Assembly: GCF_026914265.1 (NCBI RefSeq)
Contig: NC_069125.1
Span: 23,610,966 to 23,674,965 of the forward strand
Direction: 5' to 3'
Length of the DNA: 64,000 nucleotides
Source: Mya arenaria
Lineage: Eukaryota; Mollusca; Bivalvia; Myida; Myidae
Numbering within the stretch: position 1 is the stretch's first letter; every line of letters starts with the position of its first letter. Below, one piece after another: positions 23,528 to 35,300 of this stretch. Below the pieces are notes generated by a model. It did no database searches. It worked only from the letters and a program-made list of their open reading frames with translations, and was not told the origin of the DNA. The translations under genes and the position numbers were made by a program.

Positions 23528-24032
23528 TTAAACTCTGACCGAAGACGTTAATGAACGGTTCAGCTCTTAATTCAATTAGTTTTCTACCAAAATGATGCGG
23601 CGATTTTGCATTATTATTACTCTATACATCATCATTTAATACATTTAATGAGAAGAAAGCCAAAGTACAAAATAAACACAGCAATCTCTGTTCGTGGACA
23701 GTTATGGCACGTGAAATACTGTCATCGCATGAAGCGGTTTTCTATTTCAAGAATCGTTTAGTTACACCTAATGAATTCAATTCAATATTGAATTGAAATT
23801 CCTATTCAAGTGTTTCTATAATAAGCCTCAGCAACCGGCCCCGGCGGCGTCTAGCAGATGAGAATATGGATTTGCTACCCAGCGAACGCGAGTCTCTATC
23901 GTTTCAAGTGTCGGCATTCTAAATGTGATTACTGGTTTGAATGTTGATCAATATATATATATATATATTGAGATATTGGATAGTTCTTGTCACTATTTTT
24001 TATTAATAAATTTGACACCTAGCTATATATAT

Positions 24033-24099
24033 ATGGAGGCGAAGACGTTTGTGACAATAATGGCTTCTTTTGTGATTGGTGTGATTTTTGGTTTATGCG
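24033..24099 (+). CDS. Orphan membrane-anchor first exon of the GT32-like family
   Basis: This 67-nt exon has the same length and phase as the first exons at 29370, 43137 and 55608. It starts ATG and encodes a short N-terminus (MEAKTF) then a hydrophobic segment ending VIFGLCG, with a strong donor GTAAGT. The end (IFGLC-G) is closest to that of the 29370 exon (TIFGLC-G). No catalytic exon follows before the next anchor exon. It could be an alternative first exon for the 36866 catalytic exon (phase 1 on both sides) or a relic of a lost gene copy. A longer open frame reaches up to an ATG at 23925, but homology favours the start at 24033. Confidence 0.6.
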
Positions 24100-24171
24100 G
24101 TAAGTACTGATGGAAACATTTTCATGTTATAAACTTTGTTGATGTTAACTACTATGGCAAGAAACAAGTGT

Positions 24172-24301
24172 TCATCATCATCATCATCATCATCATCGGC
24201 ATCGTCATCATCATCGTCATCGTCATCGTCGTCGTCGTCGTCGTCATCATCATCGTCGTCTACGTCGTCGGCGTCGTCGTCGTCATCATCATCATCATCA
24301 T

Positions 24302-24333
<32 letters not shown>

Positions 24334-24346
24334 ATCATCATCGTCA
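24172..24346. repeat. (ATC/GTC)n trinucleotide microsatellite
   Basis: Mixed TCA and TCG triplets, interrupted, just downstream of the orphan anchor exon. Poly-Asp and poly-Ile ORFs across it are artefacts. Confidence 0.95.
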
Positions 24347-24965
24347 TTGTTGTTGGTTTTCGGTATCTGATGGTTTTTCTTGTAATATGTTTATGTTTTT
24401 AGATGAAGGTAATTATTATTAGGAGATCGTCGCAGTAGGAATGTTTTAGATATGTTTTATTTTATTTGTTTAATAAAACTTCCATATTAATTATGCAGAT
24501 ATAGAACACTGCAAAGTAATAGTCATGCCATAATCAACGCTTGTGAAAGCATATAATACCCTTGCTCTGCCAGCGTTGATTAGAAAACACAAAATTGATA
24601 CACATACTGATTCTAAACAAAACCAAGAATGCCAGATATATTTATAATTTATCTAAAGTCGGTTGTTAAAGAACATTAAATCGGTTTCACTGGTTAAGTT
24701 TACTGTTTGTCCCCGAGTACCATAACTTTGAAATGTTCAATTATTAAACTACTTTTATTGTAAGAGTTTTGGTACAAGAAAAGTCATGCGTAAAAATGCC
24801 TTTGAACAGACCAGAGAACGAAAGCGGTCGAACGCCGCAGTGACATTTTCCAGATAGTGGATATATAGATATTGAAACCGATATCGGACATACATGTGTT
24901 TATTGCTTTGCCCATCGGATATATATGGGACCGATAACCTATCAATTAGGACTGCATCCTTACGG
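24347..24965. other. AT-rich spacer
   Basis: No feature seen apart from AT-rich sequence leading into the satellite array. Confidence 0.4.
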
Positions 24966-26290
24966 CTAACCATTGGACCGATATTGCTTTACCCACCAGA
25001 TAAAAGAAGGACCGCATCATTATATATATACGGATAGTCATTGGACCGATATTGCTTTGCCCACCAGATATACAAGTAGGACTGTATCATTACGGCTAGT
25101 AATTGGACCGATATACATTGTATATTGCTTTACCCACCGGATACAAGCAGGACCGTATCATAATATATATACGGATAATCATTGGACCGATATTGCTTTA
25201 CCCACCAGATACAAGTAGGACCGTATCATTACGGCTACCTAGTCATTAGACCGATATTGCTTTGCCCACCAGATATAAGTACGACCGTATCATTAATATA
25301 TATTTATACGGATAGTCATTGGACTGATATTGCTTTGCCCACCAGATATAAGTAGGACTGTATTATTACGGCTACCTAGTCATTAGACCGATATTGCTCT
25401 GCCCACCAGATATAAGTACAACCGTATCATTAATATATATTTATACGGATAGTCATTAAACCGATATTGCTTTGCCCACCAGATATAAGTACGACCGTAT
25501 CATTAATATATATATTTATACGGATAGTCATTGGACAGATATTGCTTTGCCCACCAGATATAAGTACGACCGTATCATTAATATATATATTTATACGGAT
25601 AGTCATTGGACAGATATTGCTTTGCCCACCAGATATAAGTACGACCGTATCATTATATTTATACGGATAGTCATTGGACAGATATTGCTTTGCCCACCAG
25701 ATATAAGTACGACAGTATCATTAATATATATTTATACGGATAGTCATTAGACTGATATTGCCTTGCCCACCAGATATAAGTACAACCGTATCATTAATAT
25801 ATATTTATACGGATAGTCATTAGACCGATATTGCTTTGCCCACCAGATATAAGTACGACCGTATCATTAATATATATATTTATACGGATAGTCATTGGAC
25901 CGATATTGCTTTGCCCACCAGATATAAGTACGACCGTATCATTATATATATACGGATAGTCATTGGACAGATATTGCTTTGCCCACCAGATATACAAGTA
26001 GGACTGTATCATTACGGCTAGTAATTGGACCGATATATATTGCTTTACCCACCAGATACAAGTAGGACCGTATCATTACGGCTTACCATTGGACCGACAT
26101 TGCTTTACCCACCAGATACAAGTAAAACCGTATCATTACGGCTACCTAGTCATTGGACCGATATTGCTTTGCCCACCAGATAAACAAGTAGGACCGTTTC
26201 ATTGCGGCTAGTAATTTGACCGATATATATTGCTTTACCCACCAGATACAAGTAAGACCGTATCCTTACGACTAACCATTGGACCGATAT
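24966..26290. repeat. Satellite-like tandem array, about 20 units of 60-80 bp
   Basis: Each unit contains TTGGACCGATATTGCTTTGC, CCACCAGATATAAGTA and CGACCGTATCATTA. Units then end either in an AT-rich arm (ATATATATTTATACGGATAGTC) or in a short ACGGCTACCTAGTC arm. Two unit types alternate in blocks, with the AT-arm type dominating 25290-25970. It gives open frames on both strands because of the periodicity. Motifs like CGATATC recur in diverged form to about 26900. Confidence 0.92.
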
Positions 26291-26475
26291 CAGACTTATC
26301 TCATGCTGTGTGGCAAGCGCAGTAGTAAACTGGCTTCTCACCAAAGCGACACGGGCCCAATTCCCGGTCTGGGCGCATGTGTGTTTGATTGGTGGTCACC
26401 AAGCCGTACAGGCTGGTGTTCTTCCGGTTCTCCGGTTTTCTCCACAACACATTACTACACTCTCGGGTTTACGAG
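26291..26475 (+). mobile_element. tRNA-derived SINE
   Basis: An A-box-like stretch (GTGGCAAGCGCAGTAGT) and a B-box-like stretch (GGGCCCAATTCCCGG) are about 45 bp apart. They are followed by a conserved-looking core, TTGGTGGTCACCAAGCC, and CTTCCGGTTCTCCGGTTTTC. That arrangement, a tRNA head plus a central domain, is typical of animal SINEs. No clear tail or target duplication is seen. Confidence 0.6.
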
Positions 26476-27590
26476 AGTGAATATAACCTTCTTCACAATC
26501 GTTCTAAATCAAGTTAAGTTTTAACTTATTGAGCATATTCTTTAACTACCAATATAGGATAATAAGTCACAGACCAGGTCGAACTCGGAGACATGTATCT
26601 TAAAGATAACGAAAACGATATCGAACATATATATATTGTTTTTGGCCATTACTAATTACTTGTAAACATCTGGCCGATATCAGATAAATAGCATTACCGA
26701 TATAGTTTCCGATATATATATACGATATATATCTGACAGCGGCTCGGAATGGTAATTGATATTGGTTCAATATCCGCCCGATATGTATCCTACATGATAT
26801 CGGCCGTACTTGTTCCCGATGGACAAATAATAAAATAAGGTCCGATATCGTTCGCGTTTTTATCCGATATGTAAATAATCTTTATCGGATATCGGCTGGA
26901 CTGGATTGTATGTGTCATATTATACAAATTGTTTTAAAGCGAGTGAGATGCTTAAAGTAGACCAATTGAAATGACGCTAAAATAGACTAACCGTCAACGA
27001 TGATAACCGTATTTATTTTAAAATAATACATTGAATCCAAGTACACGTGCATTTAGGGTTATCACGTTACTAGTTAATCTCCCCCTTTGTTTAAACGTCA
27101 TAAATATATATTTATATACGTGTTGCCCGGTCAATCAAATAGCCAGTATAACACTGATGGACGGTTACTGAATTTCCCTAAAGCCGGTTTAAAGGATTGA
27201 AAGAAATTATACACATTTTGGCTAATTATCCCTTATCGTGTTTTAAACCATGGATAAAAAGATGAGCAACTAATAATACTTCAGTATTCTACTTTGTTAC
27301 GATTCAATCCACAATTGTTAAATATGTTAAATTGTTTATTCGACTACAATTGGTGACCGTGAAATTGACCGAGCTGGACTTGGTTGTAAATTTTAACGCC
27401 ACGAACTGCTGGATAGTAAAGTGATGGCTGTTGGAGTGTTCTTGCTGATTGATACTGGTACAACCTCAACTACATAGCGCTTTATATCTGAACACAGCGA
27501 TTCACTGACAGGTTTGAATAGTTGTATTGATGCAACATATACTGTCGTATTATGCAATACTGACACTGCACTAATAAAACTACTACTACT
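26476..27590. other. Intergenic, nothing recognised
   Basis: Scattered CGATATC/GATATCGG palindromes at 26600-26900 look like decayed satellite or transposon ends. No ORF or gene is supported. Confidence 0.35.
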
Positions 27591-27815
27591 AAAACTCTTA
27601 TTTGTATTGTACGCCGACGATACAATAATACAGGCCGGATTGCCTACTGATTTTCAGAATAGTATAAACAATTTCAATAACTATTGTCAAAATTAGAAGC
27701 TTCAGGCAAATTTATGTGAAATAACCAAAAAGCAGTTATGCATGGAGACAATTTAGATTAACAATTAACAATATGGAACTTGAAATCGTGGATAATTATA
27801 AATATCTAGTTAATA
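27591..27815 (+). mobile_element. LINE reverse transcriptase fragment
   Basis: The translation contains FVLYADDTIIQ, the YADD catalytic motif of non-LTR reverse transcriptase, followed by INNFNNYC. In other frames further on come LQANLCEIT and LTINNMELEIVDNYKYL, which match the stretch just after the active site in CR1/Jockey-like LINEs. It is about 75 codons long, frameshifted and with no ends: an old fragment. Confidence 0.75.
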
Positions 27816-28215
27816 AAGCCCAAAAACTATTTAGCCAAACAGGCAGGAAATTTCTTCTTACAAGGCCAATGCACACTTAAACAAACAGGCAAGCTAAGCT
27901 CTTACAAAATAAAAGACCGGTAAAGGCCAACAGGCAAGAATAACTCTTCATACAAAGCCAACTTATGCTTAGCCAAACAGGCAAGAAAGACTCATTTTTC
28001 TATACAGAAGAACGAGATTTACCAACTGACCTTCAGCTTGTATCACCCTATTGTTTCCATATTGAAACACTTTTGTGAAGATCAGGATTTCGAAAACACC
28101 ACGAGCTATAAAATATGAAAATACATTTGTATTTTTTAATGGAAATAATCAAATCAAGGTGAAGCACACCCGAATGTAAAAGTAATGATGACTTTCCACA
28201 ATGTCATAAATGTAC

Positions 28216-28227
28216 TAAACTTTTATT

Positions 28228-28324
<97 letters not shown>

Positions 28325-28656
28325 GGGTGGTGGTGGTGGTGGTAGTGGTAGTGGCGGTGGCGGCGGTGGTGGTGGCGGTTGCAGAAGTAAAAAGTAGTGG
28401 TAGTGGTAGTGGTGGTAGTGGTAGTGGTAGTGGTAGAAGTTGTTGTAGAAGAAGTAGTAGAGGAAGTGGAAGTGGGTGGCGGTGGCGGAGGCGGTGGCGG
28501 AGGCGGTTGTGGTGGTAGTAGTATTAGTAGTGGTATTAGTAGTAGTATCAGCAGCAGCAGCAGCAGTAGCAGTAGTAGGAGCAGGAGCAGCAGCAGCAGC
28601 AGCAGCAGTAGTGGTGGTAGTGGTGTTTGTGGTAGTTGTGGTAGTAATAGTAGTTA

Positions 28657-28704
<48 letters not shown>

Positions 28705-28796
28705 TGGTAGTGCTAGTAGTAATGGTAGTGTTAGTGGTAGTGGTAGTGGTTGTGGCAGTGGCTGTGGTTGTTTTGTGGTAGTGGGAGTAGTAGCTA

Positions 28797-28841
<45 letters not shown>

Positions 28842-28852
28842 GGACGACGTGA
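28216..28852. repeat. Long compound trinucleotide microsatellite (TAG/TGG/CAG-type)
   Basis: A long (TAG)n block (28229-28323) gives way to mixed GTG/GTA/GGC triplets, a second (TAG)n block (28657-28700) and a (TGC)n block near 28797-28840. Open frames on both strands of up to 232 codons are homopolymer-like (poly-Ser, poly-Val, poly-Thr) and are not genes. Confidence 0.97.
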
Positions 28853-29314
28853 TGATGTTGACGAACAAACAATATAATATACATACATAATTTTTAACGA
28901 AAATATGACATTAAATATCAAGATTGCACCATCGATACCCCGTATACCAGTATTTCTACAATAAAGTGTGAAATTATTATTTAATTTCTGATTGAAAAGT
29001 ACTAGTTTACAAAACAGTCTATAATTATATTAGACAGTAGGCACATAATCGTATTGATTTTTTTCTCGATAAACAACTAAACAGCAAAGTGCAATTAATC
29101 AGTCGTTCTGCACCTATACCCATGATATATAATTGCTACTACGGGTAGCTATGGTGACTTCGAATACGCTCGATACAAACCCTGTTGAGACGATCAGATG
29201 CCCAGAGGATGCATTATTTATGCTGATTCACCTCCTAGTATGCCCATTGTAAATACTAATGTCATTCGAGAACAAATGTTGAAAAGATCCATTCTGTTAA
29301 CAGGAGAGACTTAA

Positions 29315-29323
29315 TTATATATA
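29315..29323 (+). promoter_or_regulatory. Possible TATA box of the first glycosyltransferase gene
   Basis: A TATATATA run lies about 50 bp before the start codon at 29370, a distance similar to the TATA-like CTATAAGG in the two downstream copies. The region is AT-rich, so chance is possible. Confidence 0.3.
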
Positions 29324-29369
29324 CAGTTGTGGTGTTTTGTGATTTTGTGAAATTGATGACAAAAAGAGA

Positions 29370-32300
29370 ATGAAAAGAGTTACATTTCTTAAACTTATTA
29401 CTTCGTTCCTGGTTGGAACAATTTTTGGACTTTGTGGTAAGCTATAATATCATTTCCATGTTATAAAATGTGTTTTGATTAATCCTATAAACACCTTATG
29501 CCAAGAGCTATCTTAAACCATATATCTCGCATTTGAAGTATATTATATTAAAATACGTAAATTAAAATTGTACCATTTGCAAAAAAATGTCATTTTGAAT
29601 AAGCCCACGCTTATTTTGTTATATATGTTGTATTTTTAAAATATTAGATTGATCATTCGTACATAAGAAAACATAACAAAACACAACACAAAATATATGC
29701 ATTGTAGTTATTACATGTACAAAGCTTCCAGCCCCAAATACAAATAACACAGTATCGTAAACGTCATAATGACTGTAAATGGTTATTTCATGTTAATAAC
29801 CTGTTGAACATTTATACAGACACAATACACAATTTGTATAATGTGTATTTTTTCAATGAACACAAATTATAACAAGCTCGAATCTTTATAAAACACCACC
29901 TCAGCCTATATGTCTATCACCTCAGCCTATATGTCTACCACCTCAGCCTATATGTCTACCACCTCAGCCTATATGTCTACCACCTCAGCGTATATGTCTA
30001 TCACCTCAGCCTCTATGTCTACCACCTCAGCTATCACCTCAGCCTATATGTCTACCACCTCAGCCTATATGTCTACCACCTCAGCTATCACCTCAGCCTA
30101 TATGTCTATCACCTCAGCCTATATGTCTACCACCTCAGCCTATATGTCTATCACCTCAGCCTATATGTCTACCACCTCAGCCTATATGTCTACCACCTCA
30201 GCCTATATGTCTACCACCTCAGCCTATATGTCTACCACCTCAGCCTATATGTCTACCACCTCAGCCTATATGTCTACCACCTCAGCTATCATCTCAGCCT
30301 ATATGTCTATCACCTCAGCCTATATGTCTACCACCTCAGCTATCATCTCAGCCTATATGTCTACCACCTCAGCCTATATGTCTACCACCTCAGCTATCAT
30401 CTCAGCCTATATGTCTACCACCTCAGCCTATATGTCTACCACCTCAGCTATCACCTCAGCCTATATGTCTATCACCTCAGCCTATATGTCTACCACCTCA
30501 GCCTATATGTCTACCACCTCAGCCTATATGTCTACCACCTCAGCCTATATGTCTACCACCTCAGCGTATATGTCTATCACCTCAGCCTATATGTCTACCA
30601 CCTCAGCTATCACCTCAGCCTATATGTCTACCACCTCAGCCTATATGTCTATCACCTCAGCCTATATGTCTACCACCTCAGCCTATATGTCTACCACCTC
30701 AGCCTATATGTCTACCAACATCTTTGATTCTCAATAAACAAAAAACAAATAAACACATCAAAACTTCTCAACTTTATAGTTAAACTATTTGAACAAATCC
30801 ATGTTGGGTACTGAGAGATGGCATATTTTAGATAATTTTCACCACATAATATTAAACTATAATTACCAGTTACTTTCTATTTTGATAAAAATGTATATAT
30901 TTTATATTGTTTGCTCCAGGAAGGGTCCGCAGTTTGTTTTGTGTCCAAATAATTATGTTTTTCTAAAAAAAATCGTATTTTGTTTTAAGTCAAAATTATA
31001 TATTTTAATAATTAGATACTTTTGGCGATACATTTTGTGGAACGGTGTCCGTACGATTCTTTTCAAGTATTTCGCTCCAACAGACTTTTAGTTTGCCATT
31101 TTGCCATATGCTTTTCTTATTTTTATCAGATCTGTTTCGAATACTGTGGTTTATTCATGCCTATAGGCTCATCTCCTTCTGATTATTATCAGGGTAAATA
31201 AAACAAATCTGTATAGAGAGCGCTTTGTGATACTTATTATCTGATATAGTTGACAAGTATTGGTTATTGTTTATTTGGATGTGTATATGAAAAGTAACCG
31301 TTTAGGTCTACAGCAACCAGACGAACGATTAATTTCCATATAGTCTTCCAAATAAATAAAACGTATATAATTTTGATACAAACAAAGTCCCACCTCATTG
31401 AATTGGATCACTTCCATCGCTGAACATGTGTCAAGAAACTGTAAATGAAGCAGTGTGAGTGTAGGTATTTCTATGCATTTTGTTAACCATATTTCATGAT
31501 CTTTTACATGAGTAGATACATATGAAAATACTTAGATACTTAAATAGGCCAGAAATGTACCAAAGATGTTAAAACATGGAACAGTAGCTCCCTTGTCTAC
31601 TTACTCGGCATGACAATGGTAGTACTGGGAGAATGGTGTACTCGGTACTTGTTTAAACAAAAGGTGAGTTTTGAGTTGAAAAAGGCGAGATTCGAGTTTT
31701 AAAAAAGTGAGTTTCGAGTCAGACAAAATGAGACCAAATAACAAAGTATCATTATTATTTCCGAACTCAACCGGGGCTGACCGTCTTTCTTATCTTCTTG
31801 ATTGTGTAACGTTTAAATGTTATTTATCATTCTTACACAACCACCACGGAGCTCTTTCGCGTTATTCCTCATTTAAGTTTTCCTCGTTTGGATTCTAGAT
31901 TCCTATTGTACGGGCGATGGGGTGGGGTCAGGAAAAATGCGGCTTAAAGGTGCGGACACGCCTTAAAATATGTAAAGCACCCCTCCCTCCACCTCAAAAC
32001 AAAGTATCTATATAACGGTATGCGATGGACTTATTTTTGTCTCTTTTTTGAAATGGAATACCTCTTGAGCCGATACAAGGGAGCATTGTCGGTGTTACAT
32101 TAACCATTTGTGTAAATCATGGTCTCGTATAAAGCTTTAACTCTACATGTATTGCAATAACCGGGCGCTCCACCCCCAACAAAAATCGTCCGTATTTACT
32201 TTTTATTATAATTTAGAAAAAAGGTGATAAAAACGCCCAAATTGCACCGTTTCGGACTAGAAATTGATAAAATATTATTGGAGGATTATCCAAACCCACA

Positions 32301-35300
32301 TAATTTCGGTTCTGAGGGAGGGGCGCAAGTCCCCTCTAACATCTAATCCTGGAGCCGCCCCTGTACATGGTAAACGGACATTTGCCCCCCCGGACATGTG
32401 CCCCCCCGGATGTTTGCCCCCCTTTTGGACCATGGCGGACATTTGCCCCCCCGCCGTTTTCGAGGGGGCGGACATTTGCCCCCCCCTCAATGTTCGAGGG
32501 GGCGGACATTTGCCCCCCCTCCATTTTCGATGGGGCGGACATTTGCCCTCCCGGTTATATAAGTAATATTCTAGACAAACCTATACCAAAATTGCTTATT
32601 AACCAACATAACTCCAATTTGTGTATTTTGCATGTCTTCAATCAAATAAAAGCCACGACATAAGAGAAGGGAGACTACTCGATAATGCGATAACTTTAAT
32701 AATCTTACAAACTATCAACACCAAACATGTGTTTGTATTAAAGTGCGATCCAACACTACAATTAAAGCAATCCCGATCGCGCTAATTACCTATGTGTGCA
32801 TGATATCAAAGAAGTGTTAATTAATGAGAAACAATTAAAGCAATCTCGATCGCGCTATTTACCTCTGTTTGCATGATATCAAAGAAGAGTTAATTAATGA
32901 GAAACAATTAAAGCAATCTCGATCGCGCTATTTACCTCTGTTTGCATGATATCAAAGAAGAGATAATTAACGAGAAAAATGTGACGTACTTTTGCCAAAA
33001 TGCCACCATGTGGTTCATGGATGGAACCCACTCAACGGCCCCTCAGCAGTTCAAGCAAGTAAGTTATTATTATACATTTAAACAAATATGTAAGTACAAG
33101 ATCTAGTAAACAAACCACATACCCCACCTAAGATAGTTTTCGACGTAACGTAACGTAACGTTACGTCATTTATACTGAAGTCCAAACAAATGCTAGAAAT
33201 ATTAAGTTAAAAAAATATTATATAATAACATTCAACATTTATTATGCAATTATCATGATGTGATTTGAAACTTTTTTGCATGAAAGCCTCTATTTTATTA
33301 TTTCAGGTGTTCACCGTCAGAGTGCTGCTCGGAGAGACGTCGGCCACAGCAGCATATGCCCTTCTGCCTTCAAAAACTCAAGAAGTATATGAAGAGTGCC
33401 TCACTGCCATCCTCGATGCTTGCCTGCGCAGGAACATCCGTCCCAATCCCACCAAAGTCGTCACAGACTATGAGATGGCCATCCACAACGCAGTACATGC
33501 TGTTTTGTCGAACACTATCGAAATACAGGTAAGTGGTACTTCGTGATTCCGTCCGTCCGTCATTCCGTCATTCCGTCCATAATGTTAAATTATCGAAACA
33601 TTTGTTATATTTACAGGGATGTTTCTACCATCTGACGCAATCAACATGGAGGTATCTTCAAGGGGAAGGACTGCAGGCCACCTACAGGGAGGACCCAGAC
33701 ATTCGTCAGTTCTGTGGAATGTTGGACGGACTGGCCTTCCTTCCAGAGGATCAGGTGAAGGAAGGAATGGCGTACCTGAAGAGCCAGACTACAGAAGTCC
33801 TGGAGCCAGTAGTCGACTACTTCGATCGGAACTACGTCAACGGCCCTTTCAGGTAAATTCAATTCAATGCAGCAGTTTATTGGCATAACATAATTATACA
33901 ATTACACTTCTAGCCATCAAATTTAAATAATATATAAATTGTCACCTCGATCAATGAGTCAATAATTACAAAACGATGATTTCTTAATCCATAACAATAT
34001 CCATGTACTGTTAATGTATACTAAATATGTTATTGTTTTATTGTTTCAGATCTGTCAGATCGCAGACCGGTGGCCTCATCTTCCGACGCACTCAACCAAG
34101 GTTCGAGCCAGCCACTTGGAACGTCAACACAGCCACTTTGAACGACGAGGCCAGGACCAACAACGTGTGTGAAGCCTGGAACAATGGGTTCCGGTGTCTC
34201 GTCGGCCACGTCAATCCCTCGCTTTGGACTGTCATCTCCTGCTTCGAGAAGGACGCTGCAATGGTGGAAGCAGAGATCCTCCGTGTCCAGAGAGGCCAGC
34301 CATCAAAGAAGCCAGCGAGGAAGGGAACAGTACGATACCAGAAGACGTTGAAGACCCTGTGCCAGCAGTTATCCAATGGACAGAAGACGGTCGAAGAGTT
34401 TCTGCAGGCCATTGGGGGTCACATCCGACTGCGTTAGGACTGAACATCTGTAATGTACCTGTAATATGATATGATGAATGTGCTAAAATGAATGTGCTAT
34501 TTTGATCTTGATTAGTGAATTACTTATCATACCATTCAGAGAACAGAAACGTATTTTTTGTATATACTTGTATATATGAGTGCTATAAATGTGCTATATG
34601 ACTTCTGATTTGAAATAAAAATATTATAAAAGGATTTACATTGTTGTCTTACCTAAGCCTACATCGTCACATGTGTGACCTGAACGGTGTAATCTGTATT
34701 TATATGTAATTAGTGACAAACATACAAACTGGTGTAAATCGGTTGGCAGTTTGCACGTAAATTGAACAAATAGTTAAAGAAAAAAATGTTCATTTTTTTT
34801 ATAAATTAATATATTTTTAATATCTTGGTATAAACTTATAAAACCGGGGGGGGGGCAAATGTCCGCCCCCTCGAAAACGGCGGGGGGGCAAATGTCCGCC
34901 CCCTCGAAAACGGCGGGGGGGCAAATGTCCGCCATGGTCCAAAAGGGGGGCAAACATCCGGGGGGGCAAACATCCGGGGGGGCAAATGTCCTAGAATCCC
35001 TGTACGATATCACGCATTTTAAGTCTGATCCATATCAACATTTCAGCATTTGACTTTAGAATCCAAACAAATGTTTTGAAACCAAAAAAATAATATCCTA
35101 AGAAAAAGTCAGTGTTTTATGATTTAAACACTGGGAGTAAAAACAGAGTACATGTCGATTTGAAACTTTTCTTTGATACAAACTTAGTTTTTGCACAACA
35201 TACACAAAAGAGGTTAAGTCACTGAACAAGTTAACCTACTGTGTGGAACATAAAACATGGTGTAATTTGGTAGGATAAGACCTATACTAGTTGAAAACCC

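Larger units (their letters stand above)
32367..34997 (+). mobile_element. Mutator-like (MULE) DNA transposon, looks whole
   Basis: The element is 2.63 kb and flanked by CCCTGTAC direct repeats (32359-32366 and 34998-35005), the 8-bp size range of Mutator target duplications. The terminal inverted repeats are themselves arrays. At the left there are seven units built on GGACATTTGCCCCCC (32376-32552). At the right there are five units in inverse order (34848-34991), some with a CGTTTTCGAGGGGGC spacer. Between them is an intron-containing transposase gene in the same orientation as the host glycosyltransferase gene, with its own poly(A) signal at 34614-34619. Left and right arrays match closely, which argues for a fairly recent insertion. 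Confidence 0.8.

Noticed and set aside
24093-24422. Poly-Asp and poly-Ile ORFs
   Set aside because: ATC/GTC microsatellite.
25467-26021. Repetitive ORFs on both strands with TRYKYDRI-like units
   Set aside because: Open frames caused by satellite periodicity.
24966-26290. Possible CRISPR-like array
   Set aside because: Spacers are not unique: the whole unit repeats, and the context is animal DNA.
28223-28921. 232-codon minus-strand ORF and several plus-strand ORFs
   Set aside because: They run through trinucleotide microsatellite and give homopolymer-like proteins.
29910-30737. 275-codon ORF of (MSTTSAY)n
   Set aside because: A product of a 21-bp minisatellite whose unit is a multiple of three; it lies in an intron and has no unique sequence.
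32264-32663. Pro/Cys-rich ORFs and their opposite-strand partners (also 34774-35053)
   Set aside because: They are translations of the arrayed MULE terminal repeats.
34092-34469. Extra ORFs overlapping the last MULE exon
   Set aside because: Shadow frames of the transposase exon, which has the conserved motifs.
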